A stretch of 64,000 nucleotides of DNA from UBA1479 sp040221095 (GCA_040221095.1 JAVJVP010000008.1:434001-498000); one strand, 5' to 3'. Counted from the first letter of the stretch, positions 8,526-16,544 are shown. Made by a program: numbers and translations. The notes: a model not told the origin generated them from the letters alone.

Positions 8526-8812
8526 TATTCGACCACCTTGGGCACGGTGTAGAAATCGCCCACCCGGTCCGGCGCGTTGCCTAGGACCTTGTCCGGATCG
8601 CCGCCGTCGGTCACCACGTCGTCGCGCCGCGTCATGACCATGCCGGCGGCGCCGGTCATCGGTTCGACCCCGTCCGTATCGACCTCGGCCAGTTGTTCAA
8701 CCCAGCCGATGATGTTGTTCAGGTCCCGGGCGACGGGCTCCAGATCGGCCTCGTCGACCTTGATCCGGGCGAGAAAGGCGACCCGGCGGACATCGTTTTT
8801 ATCTAGGGACAT
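8525..8812 (-). CDS. gatC: Asp-tRNA(Asn)/Glu-tRNA(Gln) amidotransferase subunit C
   Basis: This 95-residue small subunit stabilises the GatA-GatB complex. The sequence MSLDKNDVRRVAFLARIKV is the classic GatC N-terminus, followed by LNNIIGWVEQLAEVDTDGVEP and the C-terminal R(D)DVVTDG segment that wraps around GatA. It is the first gene of the four-gene gat operon. Transcription must start in the 8813-9063 gap, where no promoter was clear to me. Confidence 0.96.
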   Translation of the reverse strand: MSLDKNDVRRVAFLARIKVDEADLEPVARDLNNIIGWVEQLAEVDTDGVEPMTGAAGMVMTRRDDVVTDGGDPDKVLGNAPDRVGDFYTVPKVVE

Positions 8813-8934
8813 GGCGGATCCAGAATGAAAGGGTGGTCGGTATCCGGGGCCGCGTCACGGGCCCGGCTGCGGGCGCGGAAATTACCATCGACATCCCCGG
8901 GCGGCAAGCGCCGCCGCCCCCATGGCATGCAGAC

Positions 8935-8990
8935 AAAAAAAGACGCAAGCACCCCCTGCCGGACGTGTGACCCGGCAGGGGGCGGCTTGC
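8935..8990 (-). terminator. Strong rho-independent terminator of the porin gene
   Basis: The stem CCCCCTGCCGG (8952-8962) pairs perfectly with CCGGCAGGGGG (8972-8982). It is extended by an outer GCAAGC/GCTTGC pair (8945-8950 with 8985-8990). On the minus strand the hairpin is followed by a run of seven T (complement of 8935-8941). The orientation fits termination of the leftward porin gene ending at 9064, and it insulates the gat operon from read-through. Confidence 0.9.
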
Positions 8991-9063
8991 GGCCTTTGTT
9001 CAACCGGCCTGAACGTCGGGGCGGACCCCGCGTCGGCCGATATCGGCAATCGGCAGCGTGTCC

Positions 9064-9816
9064 TTAGAAGGACGCGGTCAGCGAACCGATCACGACGTCT
9101 TCAGCCAACCGGCTGTTGCTGATCGACGTGTCGATGTACTGCACACCGATGGAGACGTTCTCCGTGATGCCCAGCGACGCGCCGATCGACCACGTGGTGT
9201 AGTCGGGCTGCGCGAAGGTCGTGTTCTTTTCGATCAGCTGACGGCCGACGGAGGCATCCAGCGTGATCCCGGCGAGAATCTTGACCGGCACCGCATAGGA
9301 CACGTTGGCGGTCATCCAATGACCGGTGCCGCTGCCGCCGAAGAAGTCCGGCGAATAGGCGTAATTGGCGCCGACCGACAGGCCGTCCATGATGTCGTAG
9401 CTCAGACCCAGGGTGGCTTCCCACAGATCGTAGTTCACGTTATCGGACGCCCCAGGATAGGAGTAGTAGATGAAACCGACGTCCCAGCCGATGGCTCCGG
9501 CTGAACCGGAAATGCCGCCGTAGTAATCGATTTCGGCGCTCGCCTTGTCGGTGTCGCCGAAGTCGACGTTGGAGCCCCACGTGCCGAGGTAGACGGACGT
9601 GCCGCCGACACCCGTGTCCATGGACCAATCGATACCGCCCTGGATGGCCGGTTTTTGCGAGGACTGGTCAAGACCGCGGAAGCGGTATTCGGTTACCAGG
9701 CCAGCGTTGGCCGAAAAGGTACCGGGGAATTTCATTTCTTCGGCATGTGCCGGGAGGGACGCACCCACAACCGCCACAAATCCGAGGGCACTCAAAAGCC
9801 GCACCACAGATGCCAT
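9064..9816 (-). CDS. TorF family putative porin (Gcw_chp-type outer-membrane beta-barrel)
   Basis: The 250-residue precursor has a signal peptide (about 1-25, ending PAHA-EE) and a mature part made of alternating aromatic and glycine-rich strands. It ends in a C-terminal phenylalanine (SLTASF), the usual outer-membrane insertion signal. The LVTEYRFRGLDQSSQKPAIQGGIDW segment is characteristic of the TIGR02001/TorF family of putative porins, which often covary with respiratory or oxidative growth. The solute is unknown. The gene stands alone, with an AT-rich 380-base leader containing an FNR-like site and a strong terminator downstream. Confidence 0.85.
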   Translation of the reverse strand: MASVVRLLSALGFVAVVGASLPAHAEEMKFPGTFSANAGLVTEYRFRGLDQSSQKPAIQGGIDWSMDTGVGGTSVYLGTWGSNVDFGDTDKASAEIDYYGGISGSAGAIGWDVGFIYYSYPGASDNVNYDLWEATLGLSYDIMDGLSVGANYAYSPDFFGGSGTGHWMTANVSYAVPVKILAGITLDASVGRQLIEKNTTFAQPDYTTWSIGASLGITENVSIGVQYIDTSISNSRLAEDVVIGSLTASF

Positions 9817-10196
9817 TTTCTTGATCCTTTTTCACAGTTTATCCGAGGCGTACACCCCACTGTTTGTGGTGGTAGCAAATTGGGTGCCAGAAACGTAGAA
9901 ATTATTTAATTGTTATATATCAATGACATAGGGGAATTTTTTTGCCCGGATGTTGCCGTAATGCCACAGGCTTTTGCATAAAATCGGAGCATCAAAATTA
10001 TATTGCATATTTATTAGGCATTTTTATCGATAAAAATCGATCAAATCGACCCGAAATTTCGACTGCCGCTGAAAAATCAGACGAAACAGCCCCCAGCCGC
10101 CGGCAGGCGACAAGACAGGCGACAAGACATGTCGCGATCCTGTTCCCGACCGATGCAAAAAGGTCACGCTTTTGAGAGAGAGGGGGCAGGCAAGGC
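9817..10196. other. AT-rich intergenic region upstream of the porin gene
   Basis: This 380-base gap lies between two leftward genes. The stretch 9890-10060 is strongly AT-rich compared with the surrounding DNA and probably contains the porin promoter. It holds one FNR-like dyad at 9910-9923. I see no convincing small gene or tRNA here; short open frames crossing it lack family resemblance. Confidence 0.6.
9910..9923 (-). promoter_or_regulatory. FNR-like binding site upstream of the porin gene
   Basis: TTGTTATATATCAA differs at one position from the FNR/Anr consensus TTGAT-N4-ATCAA. It lies about 95 bases upstream of the porin ATG within an AT-rich leader. The match is by eye only. It suggests control by an oxygen-responsive Crp/Fnr-family protein, but the Crp-type gene at 29512-30210 lacks iron-sulfur cysteines and is not a good candidate for binding it. 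Confidence 0.4.
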
Positions 10197-11063
10197 CTAT
10201 CCGCCGGAGCCCCGCAACGCCTTGGCGAAATCGGCCCAGAACGCCGGCGACCAGGATTTGACCGCCAGCGTGATCGCGGCGGCAAGCGCCGAGGACACGT
10301 CCTCTGCCGGCATTGGCGGCGTCTTGCCGGCGGCCAGGTATTTATCGACGCTGACGGTGTCGAGACGCACCTCGCCCTTTTCCGCGTCATATAAAAGATT
10401 GGTAGAGAACACGCGCTCGTATTCCTGGGCCAACTCGAGAACGTCCAGGCCGATCTGGTGGATCGATTTGACGCCGCCGTTATAGGGGCCTTCGGTAATG
10501 AACAACGGCATCTCGAAGGCAAAGGATTTTCCATCGCGGCGGCATTCGAGCATCGCGCGGTAATCGACGGAATTGAACATCTGGCCCTCGATCGGGCTTT
10601 CACCCTCGAACACCGCCCGGTAGGTGCAGTTTCCCCCGGCAATGGCCGCCGTGCCCGTCAGCGGTTCGTTGACGACGGCATCGACCAGAGGCATCAGCAC
10701 CGGCCCATAGACGAAGCCCAGATCCTTGCCGTCCGCGCGCACGGCCAGCCAGCTTCCCTTGGCCTTGCCGACCACCTTCAGGCGGTCGCCTTCGCGGAAA
10801 CTGCCGACCTTCTTGCCGCTGGTATCTGGTTCGCCGCGCACATTCAGGTCCTTGGTCACCACATAGGTGCCCGCAAACGGCCTCACGGGTTGCCCCAGGA
10901 AAGTGATGTCCGGCTTGTCCTGAGCCGCCGCCCCGAACGTCGTCAGGGGCGCGAGGAGCGCCAGCAACCCGGCCGCGCAGGCACGAAAGACGCGCCGACG
11001 GCCCGGCACCGCGAACCGCCCGCCTCGCAGGATCGGAGTGACAAAGTGCAATGCCCCAAACAT
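10197..11063 (-). CDS. Exported SH3 (SH3b) domain protein
   Basis: This 288-residue protein has an N-terminal hydrophobic export segment (about 27-48, ending GAAAQD), then a bacterial SH3 domain at about 64-125 (YVVTKDLNVRGEPDTSGKKVG, then GDRLKVVGKAKGSWLAV). The remaining 160 residues are an unrecognised domain with a cysteine pair (C145 and C174). SH3b domains often mediate binding to cell wall peptides, so the protein is likely periplasmic. The first 25 residues are basic and could be an over-long start. It stands alone between the porin leader and a divergent gap before ruvX. No more specific role can be given. Confidence 0.7.
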   Translation of the reverse strand: MFGALHFVTPILRGGRFAVPGRRRVFRACAAGLLALLAPLTTFGAAAQDKPDITFLGQPVRPFAGTYVVTKDLNVRGEPDTSGKKVGSFREGDRLKVVGKAKGSWLAVRADGKDLGFVYGPVLMPLVDAVVNEPLTGTAAIAGGNCTYRAVFEGESPIEGQMFNSVDYRAMLECRRDGKSFAFEMPLFITEGPYNGGVKSIHQIGLDVLELAQEYERVFSTNLLYDAEKGEVRLDTVSVDKYLAAGKTPPMPAEDVSSALAAAITLAVKSWSPAFWADFAKALRGSGG

Positions 11064-11117
11064 CGCCGAACCGCCCTAATCAGCCCGCGGACCCCCCGCG
11101 CCGAAGTTAAAGTAATG

Positions 11118-11172
11118 CCCCTTAGAAGGGGATATATGTTACCTCTATCAACAAGTTAGCACCACCTAACTT
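11118..11172. other. Two adjacent perfect inverted repeats in the divergent gap before ruvX
   Basis: CCCCTT-AG-AAGGGG occupies 11118-11131. AAGTTAG-CACCAC-CTAACTT occupies 11153-11172 and is followed by two further T. Both lie in the 159-base divergent gap between the SH3 gene and ruvX. They may be operators or mRNA hairpins; the second could be a weak terminator on the plus strand. Confidence 0.35.
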
Positions 11173-11222
11173 TTCCCGATCCGGGTTTTTCCGGCGGCAG
11201 CGGATATCATAAGGACAATGCC

Positions 11223-11681
11223 ATGGCGGTCATGACGCTGGCGGAATTGAAAGCGGCCCTGGACCGGCACGGCCGCGTCATGGGGCTGGACCTGGGATCG
11301 AAGACCATCGGCCTGGCCCTGTCCGACGTCATGCGCACCATCGCCACGCCCTACGACACCATCCGGCGTACCAAGTTCACGGCCGATGCCGTGGCTCTGC
11401 TCGCCGCCGTCGACGCAGAAGAGGTCAAGGCCCTGGTCATCGGCCTGCCGGTCAGCATGGACGGGACCGAGGGGCCGCGCTGCCAATCGACCCGCCAGTT
11501 CGCCGCCAATCTGCTGGAAAAGCGCGATCTGCCCGTCGCCTTCTGGGACGAACGGCTGTCGACCGTGGCGGTCGAACGCATGCTGGTCGATGACGTGGAC
11601 ATGACCCGCGCCCGGCGGGGGCAGGTGGTCGACAAGCTGGCGGCGGCTTATATATTGCAGGGTGCCCTGGACGCCCGATGA
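11223..11681 (+). CDS. ruvX: Putative pre-16S rRNA nuclease / Holliday junction resolvase RuvX (YqgF)
   Basis: This 152-residue RNase H-fold nuclease carries the conserved motifs MGLDLGSKTIGLALSD (first catalytic Asp), LVIGLPVSMDGTEG, FWDERLST (Glu) and VDKLAAAYIL (last Asp). YqgF proteins process the 5' end of 16S rRNA. The length is normal, with an extra N-terminal helix of about 17 residues, as in other alphaproteobacteria. It is followed by a convergent GGDEF gene only 11 bases away. Confidence 0.93.
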   Translation: MAVMTLAELKAALDRHGRVMGLDLGSKTIGLALSDVMRTIATPYDTIRRTKFTADAVALLAAVDAEEVKALVIGLPVSMDGTEGPRCQSTRQFAANLLEKRDLPVAFWDERLSTVAVERMLVDDVDMTRARRGQVVDKLAAAYILQGALDAR

Positions 11682-11692
11682 CCGGGCGGCGC

Positions 11693-12622
11693 TCAGCGCC
11701 CTTCCGTGGTGGCCAGCCTGTATCCCCGCTTTCCCGCATGCTTGACTTCGTACATGGCCTTGTCCGCGATGCGCACCAGGGCGTCGGCGGATTCCGAATG
11801 TTCGGGATACAGCGCGATGCCGACACTGGCCCCGATCATCACGGTCTCGCGCTTGGCGGTGAACGGCCGGGTCAGTTCGTCGACGATGGACTGCGCGACG
11901 CGGCTGACGTCCTGGGCGTTGGAGATCTGGTTGAGAATCACCGTGAATTCGTCGCCGCCGTAACGCGCCACCGTGTCCGACGCGCGGACGCGGGCGACCA
12001 GGCGCACGGCGACCTGATGCAGGATCATGTCGCCGGCGTCATGGCCCAGGCGGTCGTTCACGGCCTTGAACCCGTCCAGGTCGATGAACAGCACGGCGAT
12101 CCTGGTCTTCTCGCGGGCGGCCTGGCGCAACGATACATCGAGCCGGTCATGAAACAGCGACCGGTTGGGCAGGCCCGTGACCTCGTCATGGCTGGCCATG
12201 TAGGCGATCTGCTGTTCGGCCAAGCGGTATTCGGTCAGATCGGTGAAGGTCCGCACCACGCCGCCCGACGGCATGCGGGATTCCCGCAGCAACACGGTGC
12301 GGCCGTCGGAAAGGTCGATCTCGCCGGGTCCGACGAAGGCATCGGCGATCATTTTCTTGGCGCCCGCCGCCGCCATCAGGGCGGCAAAGGGGGTGCCCGG
12401 CGTGAAGCTTTCCGCGATCGGCCGGAACAGGTCACGGCAGACCTCGTTGGCGAAAATCAGGTTGTCGTCCGAATCGAAAACCGCGACGCCGTCGTGCAGG
12501 CGGTCGAGAACCTCGGCCATGCCGTCCTGGCCCGCTTCCGGGCCCGCGATCGAATTCCGGGAAGACACCGCAAAACCCCTTGTGTTTACTCGCTCGTCCG
12601 CACCGAAGAGGTCCCACATCAT
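11693..12622 (-). CDS. PAS-like/GGDEF domain diguanylate cyclase
   Basis: The protein has 309 residues from ATG 12622 (12619 is the adjacent alternative). Codons upstream of this would run into the pyrB coding region, so the longer frame is rejected. Residues 35-135 form a PAS-like sensor (LDRLHDGVAVFDSDDNLIFA) without a membrane segment. Residues 138-305 are a GGDEF domain with SHDEVTGLPNR, an intact GGDEF active loop at 222-226 and an RxxD inhibitory site (R213-D216) five residues before it. It should make c-di-GMP from two GTP in the cytosol and be product-inhibited. The sensory ligand is unknown. It is divergent from pyrB. Confidence 0.9.
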   Translation of the reverse strand: MMWDLFGADERVNTRGFAVSSRNSIAGPEAGQDGMAEVLDRLHDGVAVFDSDDNLIFANEVCRDLFRPIAESFTPGTPFAALMAAAGAKKMIADAFVGPGEIDLSDGRTVLLRESRMPSGGVVRTFTDLTEYRLAEQQIAYMASHDEVTGLPNRSLFHDRLDVSLRQAAREKTRIAVLFIDLDGFKAVNDRLGHDAGDMILHQVAVRLVARVRASDTVARYGGDEFTVILNQISNAQDVSRVAQSIVDELTRPFTAKRETVMIGASVGIALYPEHSESADALVRIADKAMYEVKHAGKRGYRLATTEGR

Positions 12623-12699
12623 GCCACCATCGGCGACGCACCTCCAGGGGCCGCAATTTTTCGTGACCCGCCGGACGCACCGGCCTATATTCCGGCCCC

Positions 12700-13671
12700 A
12701 TGATTTCCGGCGACACGGCAACGACAGATTTCCCCCATCGCCATTTGCTCGGTATCGAAGGTTTGACACCGGCGGAAATCACTTTCCTATTGGACCGCTC
12801 CGAGACCTACGTCGAACAGAACCGGCAATCCGACAAGAAGAAGTCGGTGCTGCGCGGACGCACGGTCATCAACCTGTTCTTCGAAGCCTCGACCCGCACC
12901 CGGACGTCGTTCGAACTGGCGGGCAAGCGGCTCGGCGGCGACGTCATCAACATGTCGATTTCGGGCAGCTCCATCAAAAAGGGCGAAACCCTGGTCGATA
13001 CGGCGATGACCCTGAACGCCATGCATCCGGACGTCCTGGTCGTACGCCACAGCGATTCCGGCGCGGTCAAGCTGCTGTCGGAAAAGGTCAACTGCGCCGT
13101 CATCAACGCCGGCGACGGCAGCCACGAACATCCCACGCAGGCGCTGCTCGATGCGCTGACCATCCGCCGGCGGCTCGGCCGCCTGGCCGGACTGCAGGTC
13201 GCCATCTGCGGCGACATCCTGCATTCCCGGGTTGCGCGCTCGAACATCCACCTGCTGACGACCATGGGCGCGCGCGTGCGCCTGATCGCGCCCAAGACGC
13301 TGATCCCCTATGCCGCCGAACGCCTGGGCGTCGAGGTCTTCCACGACATGGCCGAGGGCCTCAAGGATTGCGACATCGTGATGATGCTGCGCCTTCAGCA
13401 GGAGCGCATGAAATCCAACTATTTCCCCTCGGTGCGGGAATATTTCACCTATTTCGGGCTCGACTACGAAATGTTGGCCCATGCCAAGCCCGATGCGCTG
13501 ATCATGCATCCGGGCCCCATGAACCGGGGGGTCGAGATCGATTCGGAGGTGGCCGACGACTTCTACCGTTCGGTCATCCGCGAGCAGGTGGAAATGGGCG
13601 TCGCCGTGCGCATGGCGGCGCTGGAAATCCTGGCCCATAACCTGGAACCCCTGACCGAAACCAACTTGTGA
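12700..13671 (+). CDS. pyrB: Aspartate carbamoyltransferase catalytic subunit
   Basis: This 323-residue enzyme condenses carbamoyl phosphate and aspartate in de novo pyrimidine synthesis. The carbamoyl-phosphate motif FFEASTRTRTSFE and the aspartate-loop region HPGPMNRGVEI are intact, as is the HPTQALLD segment. It starts a pyrB-pyrC-plsY gene string, with pyrC beginning 19 bases after its stop. No pyrI regulatory subunit is present, so it belongs to the class that assembles with a dihydroorotase-like partner, probably the adjacent pyrC product. Confidence 0.96.
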   Translation: MISGDTATTDFPHRHLLGIEGLTPAEITFLLDRSETYVEQNRQSDKKKSVLRGRTVINLFFEASTRTRTSFELAGKRLGGDVINMSISGSSIKKGETLVDTAMTLNAMHPDVLVVRHSDSGAVKLLSEKVNCAVINAGDGSHEHPTQALLDALTIRRRLGRLAGLQVAICGDILHSRVARSNIHLLTTMGARVRLIAPKTLIPYAAERLGVEVFHDMAEGLKDCDIVMMLRLQQERMKSNYFPSVREYFTYFGLDYEMLAHAKPDALIMHPGPMNRGVEIDSEVADDFYRSVIREQVEMGVAVRMAALEILAHNLEPLTETNL

Positions 13672-13690
13672 CGGAACCCGAGCCTAAGAC

Positions 13691-15007
13691 ATGGCGGTAA
13701 AACTCGACGAACCCCTGGGCCGCGTGGCCTATGTCAACGCGCGCATCCTGGACCCGGCCGAAGGCTGGGACGGGCCGGGCGGCGTGTTGACCGACGGCGA
13801 AAAGATCGCCGCCGCCGGGCCGGGGCTGTTCGACGCGGGCCGTCCCGAGGACGCGAAAATCATCGATTGCGAAGGGGCCTGCCTGGCGCCCGGGCTGGTC
13901 GACATCCGCGCCCATCTGGGCGAGCCGGGCGAAGAGCAGAAGGAAACCCTGGCCACCGCCGGGCGCGCGGCCACGGCGGGCGGGGTTACCTCGCTGCTGT
14001 GCCTGCCGGACACCAACCCCTGTATCGACGACATGTCGGTGGTCGAATTCGTCGCCCGCCGGGCCCGCCAACTGGGGCTGACCAAGGTCTATCCCTATGG
14101 CGCCGTGACCAAAAAGCTGGCCGGCAAGGAGATCGCCGAACTGAAGCTGCTCAGGGATTCCGGCGCCCTTGCCTTCACGGACGGCGTCCGGACCATCGCC
14201 GACCCCCTGGTTCTGCGCCAGGCGCTCGCCTATGCCGCGACCTTCGGCCTGGTGATCTGCCATCAGGCGGAGGAACCGTCGCTTGCCGAGGGCGGCGTCA
14301 TGAACCTGGGCGAGAATTCCACCCGCCTGGGCCTGGCCGGGATACCCCGCGAGGCCGAGATCATCATCATCGAACGCGACATCCGCCTGGTCGAAATGAC
14401 CGGCGGGCGCCTGCATTTCGTCAACGTGTCGACGGCGGAAAGCGTCGACATCATCCGCCGCGCCAAGGACCGGGGCCTGGCCGTCACCTGCGACACGGCC
14501 CCCCCCTATTTCGCGCTCAACGAACACGCCATCGGCGATTACCGCACCTTCGCCAAGCTGACTCCGCCGCTGCGCGACGAGGACGACCGCCAGGCCATCG
14601 TGCGCGCGATCAGCGACGGGGTGATCGACTGCGTCGCGTCCGATCACACGCCCCAGGACGAGGAATCCAAGCGCCTGCCCTTCGCCCAGGCGGCATCGGG
14701 CGGCGTCGGCCTGCAGACCCTGCTGCCGATGACGCTTGAGTTATACCACAACGGCCACCTGCCCCTGCTCAAGGCGATTAATCTGGTGACCCATGCACCC
14801 GCGGCCCTCATGGCGATGGACGCCGGCCGCCTGAAGCCGGGCGCGCCCGCCGATCTGGTCCTGTTCGATCCCGACCGCAGCTGGAAGGTTTCCTCCGGCG
14901 TGCTGCTCTCCAAATCCAAGAACTCGCCCTTCGACGGACGGCCCGTGCAGGGCATGGTCCTGCGCACCGTAATCGACGGCCGCACCGTCCACACCCACGG
15001 CACCTGA
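13691..15007 (+). CDS. pyrC: Dihydroorotase-like protein PyrC, probable non-catalytic ATCase partner
   Basis: This 438-residue amidohydrolase of the class I dihydroorotase family keeps the fold landmarks (CLAPGLVDIRAHLGEPGEEQKE, ADLVLFDPDRSW) and some ligands (H75, H191 and D318 in SDHTP). The usual DxHxH metal motif reads DIRAH, with R73 for the first His. The Arg that follows is G77, and the HVST histidine is N245. These losses resemble the inactive dihydroorotase homologues that serve as structural partners of PyrB in Pseudomonas. It sits directly downstream of pyrB and 1 base before plsY. If it is inactive, a second dihydroorotase should exist elsewhere in the genome. Confidence 0.88.
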   Translation: MAVKLDEPLGRVAYVNARILDPAEGWDGPGGVLTDGEKIAAAGPGLFDAGRPEDAKIIDCEGACLAPGLVDIRAHLGEPGEEQKETLATAGRAATAGGVTSLLCLPDTNPCIDDMSVVEFVARRARQLGLTKVYPYGAVTKKLAGKEIAELKLLRDSGALAFTDGVRTIADPLVLRQALAYAATFGLVICHQAEEPSLAEGGVMNLGENSTRLGLAGIPREAEIIIIERDIRLVEMTGGRLHFVNVSTAESVDIIRRAKDRGLAVTCDTAPPYFALNEHAIGDYRTFAKLTPPLRDEDDRQAIVRAISDGVIDCVASDHTPQDEESKRLPFAQAASGGVGLQTLLPMTLELYHNGHLPLLKAINLVTHAPAALMAMDAGRLKPGAPADLVLFDPDRSWKVSSGVLLSKSKNSPFDGRPVQGMVLRTVIDGRTVHTHGT

Positions 15008-15008
15008 C

Positions 15009-15617
15009 ATGGCCGGCGGACTGGACAGCACCCTCGCCTTCGCCCTGGCCGCCCTCGGCGGCTATCTGCTGGGCTCGGTGCCCTTCGGTCTGGTGTTCAC
15101 GCGCATGGCCGGCCTGGGCGACATCCGGACCGTGGGCTCGGGCAATATCGGGGCGACCAACGTGCTGCGCACGGGGCGCAAGGGCCTGGCCCTGGCGACC
15201 CTGATCTGCGATTCCGGCAAGGGGGCGGCGGCGGCCCTGGCGGCGGCCCATCTGTGGGGCCCCGAGGCCGGCATGATCGCCGGATTCGCCGGCGTCATCG
15301 GGCACAACTTCCCGGTTTGGCTCAGCTTCAAGGGCGGCAAGGGCGTGGCGACGACGCTCGGCGTGCTGCTGGCCGTCAATTTCATGGTCGGTCTGGCCGT
15401 CTGCGCGACCTGGCTGCTGGTCGCCGGAACCTTCCGTTATTCGTCCCTGGCCGCCTTGGGCGCCCTGGCGGCGGCCCCGGTCTATGCCTTTTGGATCGAC
15501 GGGATGTCCATGGCCTGGATGGCCGGCGGCCTGGCCGTGCTGGCCTTCATTCGCCATCAGGCGAACATCCGGCGGCTGATCGCCGGCCAGGAACCCAAGA
15601 TCGGCCAGAAATCCTAG
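15009..15617 (+). CDS. plsY: Glycerol-3-phosphate acyltransferase PlsY
   Basis: This 202-residue integral membrane enzyme acylates glycerol-3-phosphate from acyl-phosphate, the first step of phospholipid synthesis. The three family motifs are present: GSGNIGATNVLRTGRKG, GHNFPVWLSFKGGKGVATTLG and the C-terminal FIRHQANIRRLIAGQE. About five TM helices are predicted by eye. The start codon is 1 base after the pyrC stop, indicating co-transcription. In relatives, dprA-topA commonly follow directly; here they resume 3.7 kb later. Confidence 0.95.
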   Translation: MAGGLDSTLAFALAALGGYLLGSVPFGLVFTRMAGLGDIRTVGSGNIGATNVLRTGRKGLALATLICDSGKGAAAALAAAHLWGPEAGMIAGFAGVIGHNFPVWLSFKGGKGVATTLGVLLAVNFMVGLAVCATWLLVAGTFRYSSLAALGALAAAPVYAFWIDGMSMAWMAGGLAVLAFIRHQANIRRLIAGQEPKIGQKS

Positions 15618-15630
15618 GCGGCGGTCCGCC

Positions 15631-15653
15631 GGCCCGGCGCCGAGCGCCGGGCC
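15631..15653 (+). terminator. Possible hairpin terminator after plsY
   Basis: GGCCCGGCG (15631-15639) and CGCCGGGCC (15645-15653) form a perfect nine-pair stem with a short loop, 14 bases after the plsY stop. There is no T run on either strand, so it may be a stabilising 3' hairpin between convergent genes rather than an intrinsic terminator. Confidence 0.4.
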
Positions 15654-15672
15654 TTCCAGGCCGGTTCGGGCG

Positions 15673-16017
15673 CTAGAGGTCTTTGTTCAGCATCTGCGCA
15701 CAAGCGGAAACCACGCCGGTTTCCGGCTCGCCCGTGCCCTGTAGGGCGGTCGAGAAATCCTTCGCAAGATCTTCACGCGCCGCGCGGGCCCCGGACTGAT
15801 AACCCTGCAGATCCGGCGCCTTCGCCATATTCTTCACATGAACGATGGCGCGGGCGGCGCAAACGGAAGCTTGGGCGTTGATCCAGGCATCCTGCACTGC
15901 ACCCTGATTGGCGTTCGCGCTCACCACCCAACTGTTGCTGAAGGCCAGGACGGTAAGGATGAACGCCCCCGTACCCGCACCCAACAGGAAGGGGCTCGTC
16001 GATTTCGGCAAAGTCAT
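15673..16017 (-). CDS. Small membrane-anchored or exported protein, unknown function
   Basis: The 114-residue protein has a single N-terminal hydrophobic segment (about 10-33; LLGAGTGAFILTVLAFSNSW) and a soluble tail with two cysteines (C53 and C105) that could form a disulfide in the periplasm. A GCTCC(T)GTAG-like leader gives only a modest ribosome site. I do not recognise a family. It lies convergent to plsY and upstream of a strongly AT-rich gap. Together with the efflux genes it makes up an insertion in the usual plsY-dprA order. Confidence 0.6.
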   Translation of the reverse strand: MTLPKSTSPFLLGAGTGAFILTVLAFSNSWVVSANANQGAVQDAWINAQASVCAARAIVHVKNMAKAPDLQGYQSGARAAREDLAKDFSTALQGTGEPETGVVSACAQMLNKDL

Positions 16018-16544
16018 TCATTGCTCCTGTAGACTGATTGAAACACGGCGGTTCCGTCCGCACACCGGCGGCAAACACAACCAATGGAAATGAAATGGTG
16101 ATAGCGCAATTTAGCGCTAATCCGGTGTATAATGATGAAATATAAATTAATATAAATTAATTTTCAATGATAATTATTTTCATTTATTTAACTTTATGAT
16201 TTTTAATAAACAGGTATTTATACAAATCAATACTTAATAATTCTTATTTTTTATAGGCTTATCAAATAAATATACCTTGAGGACCATAGACCACGAACGC
16301 CACGGCCCCAGGCAAACGGGGGCCCGCTGATCCGTACGGCGGACCAACGGCCGAATTGTCAAATGCAGGTGCACGCAAAGCTTATCCGGGGGCTTCTGAG
16401 TATTTGCGCTGCGACATAAACGCGCACGCCACCACCCCCTCGCGAACCGCGCCACGTGACAGTCCATGGTGAATGGCCTACTTCCCAATTGTATACAATA
16501 CCTGTTAAATTAGGAGCCGTCGCCGAGGAGTAGAGGAAAAACCA
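16018..16544. other. AT-rich divergent intergenic region
   Basis: This 527-base gap separates the small membrane protein from the efflux operon. From about 16090 to 16275 it is extremely AT-rich, with a repeated TATAAATTAA element near 16140-16160 and many A/T runs. The palindrome TTAGCGCTAA lies at 16111-16120 and the operator-like palindrome at 16488-16499. An open frame on the minus strand (16234-16488) has no family resemblance and odd composition, and I do not call it a gene. Confidence 0.6.
16488..16499. promoter_or_regulatory. ATTGTATACAAT palindromic operator upstream of the efflux operon
   Basis: This perfect 12-base palindrome ends 45 bases before the efflux adaptor ATG. It fits the TNGT-N-ACNA pattern bound by GntR/FadR-type regulators. 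The same core occurs at 43035-43048 and, with one change, at 59626-59637, in both cases in promoter gaps. No GntR gene is in the window. Confidence 0.6.

Noticed and set aside
12623..12769. N-terminal extension of the GGDEF protein
   Set aside because: It would overlap the pyrB start on the opposite strand and has no domain similarity. The double ATG at 12619-12622 is a better start.
16234..16488. 84-codon open frame on the minus strand in the AT-rich gap
   Set aside because: No family resemblance, high Arg/Trp start and AT-rich end, no ribosome site. More likely non-coding promoter DNA.
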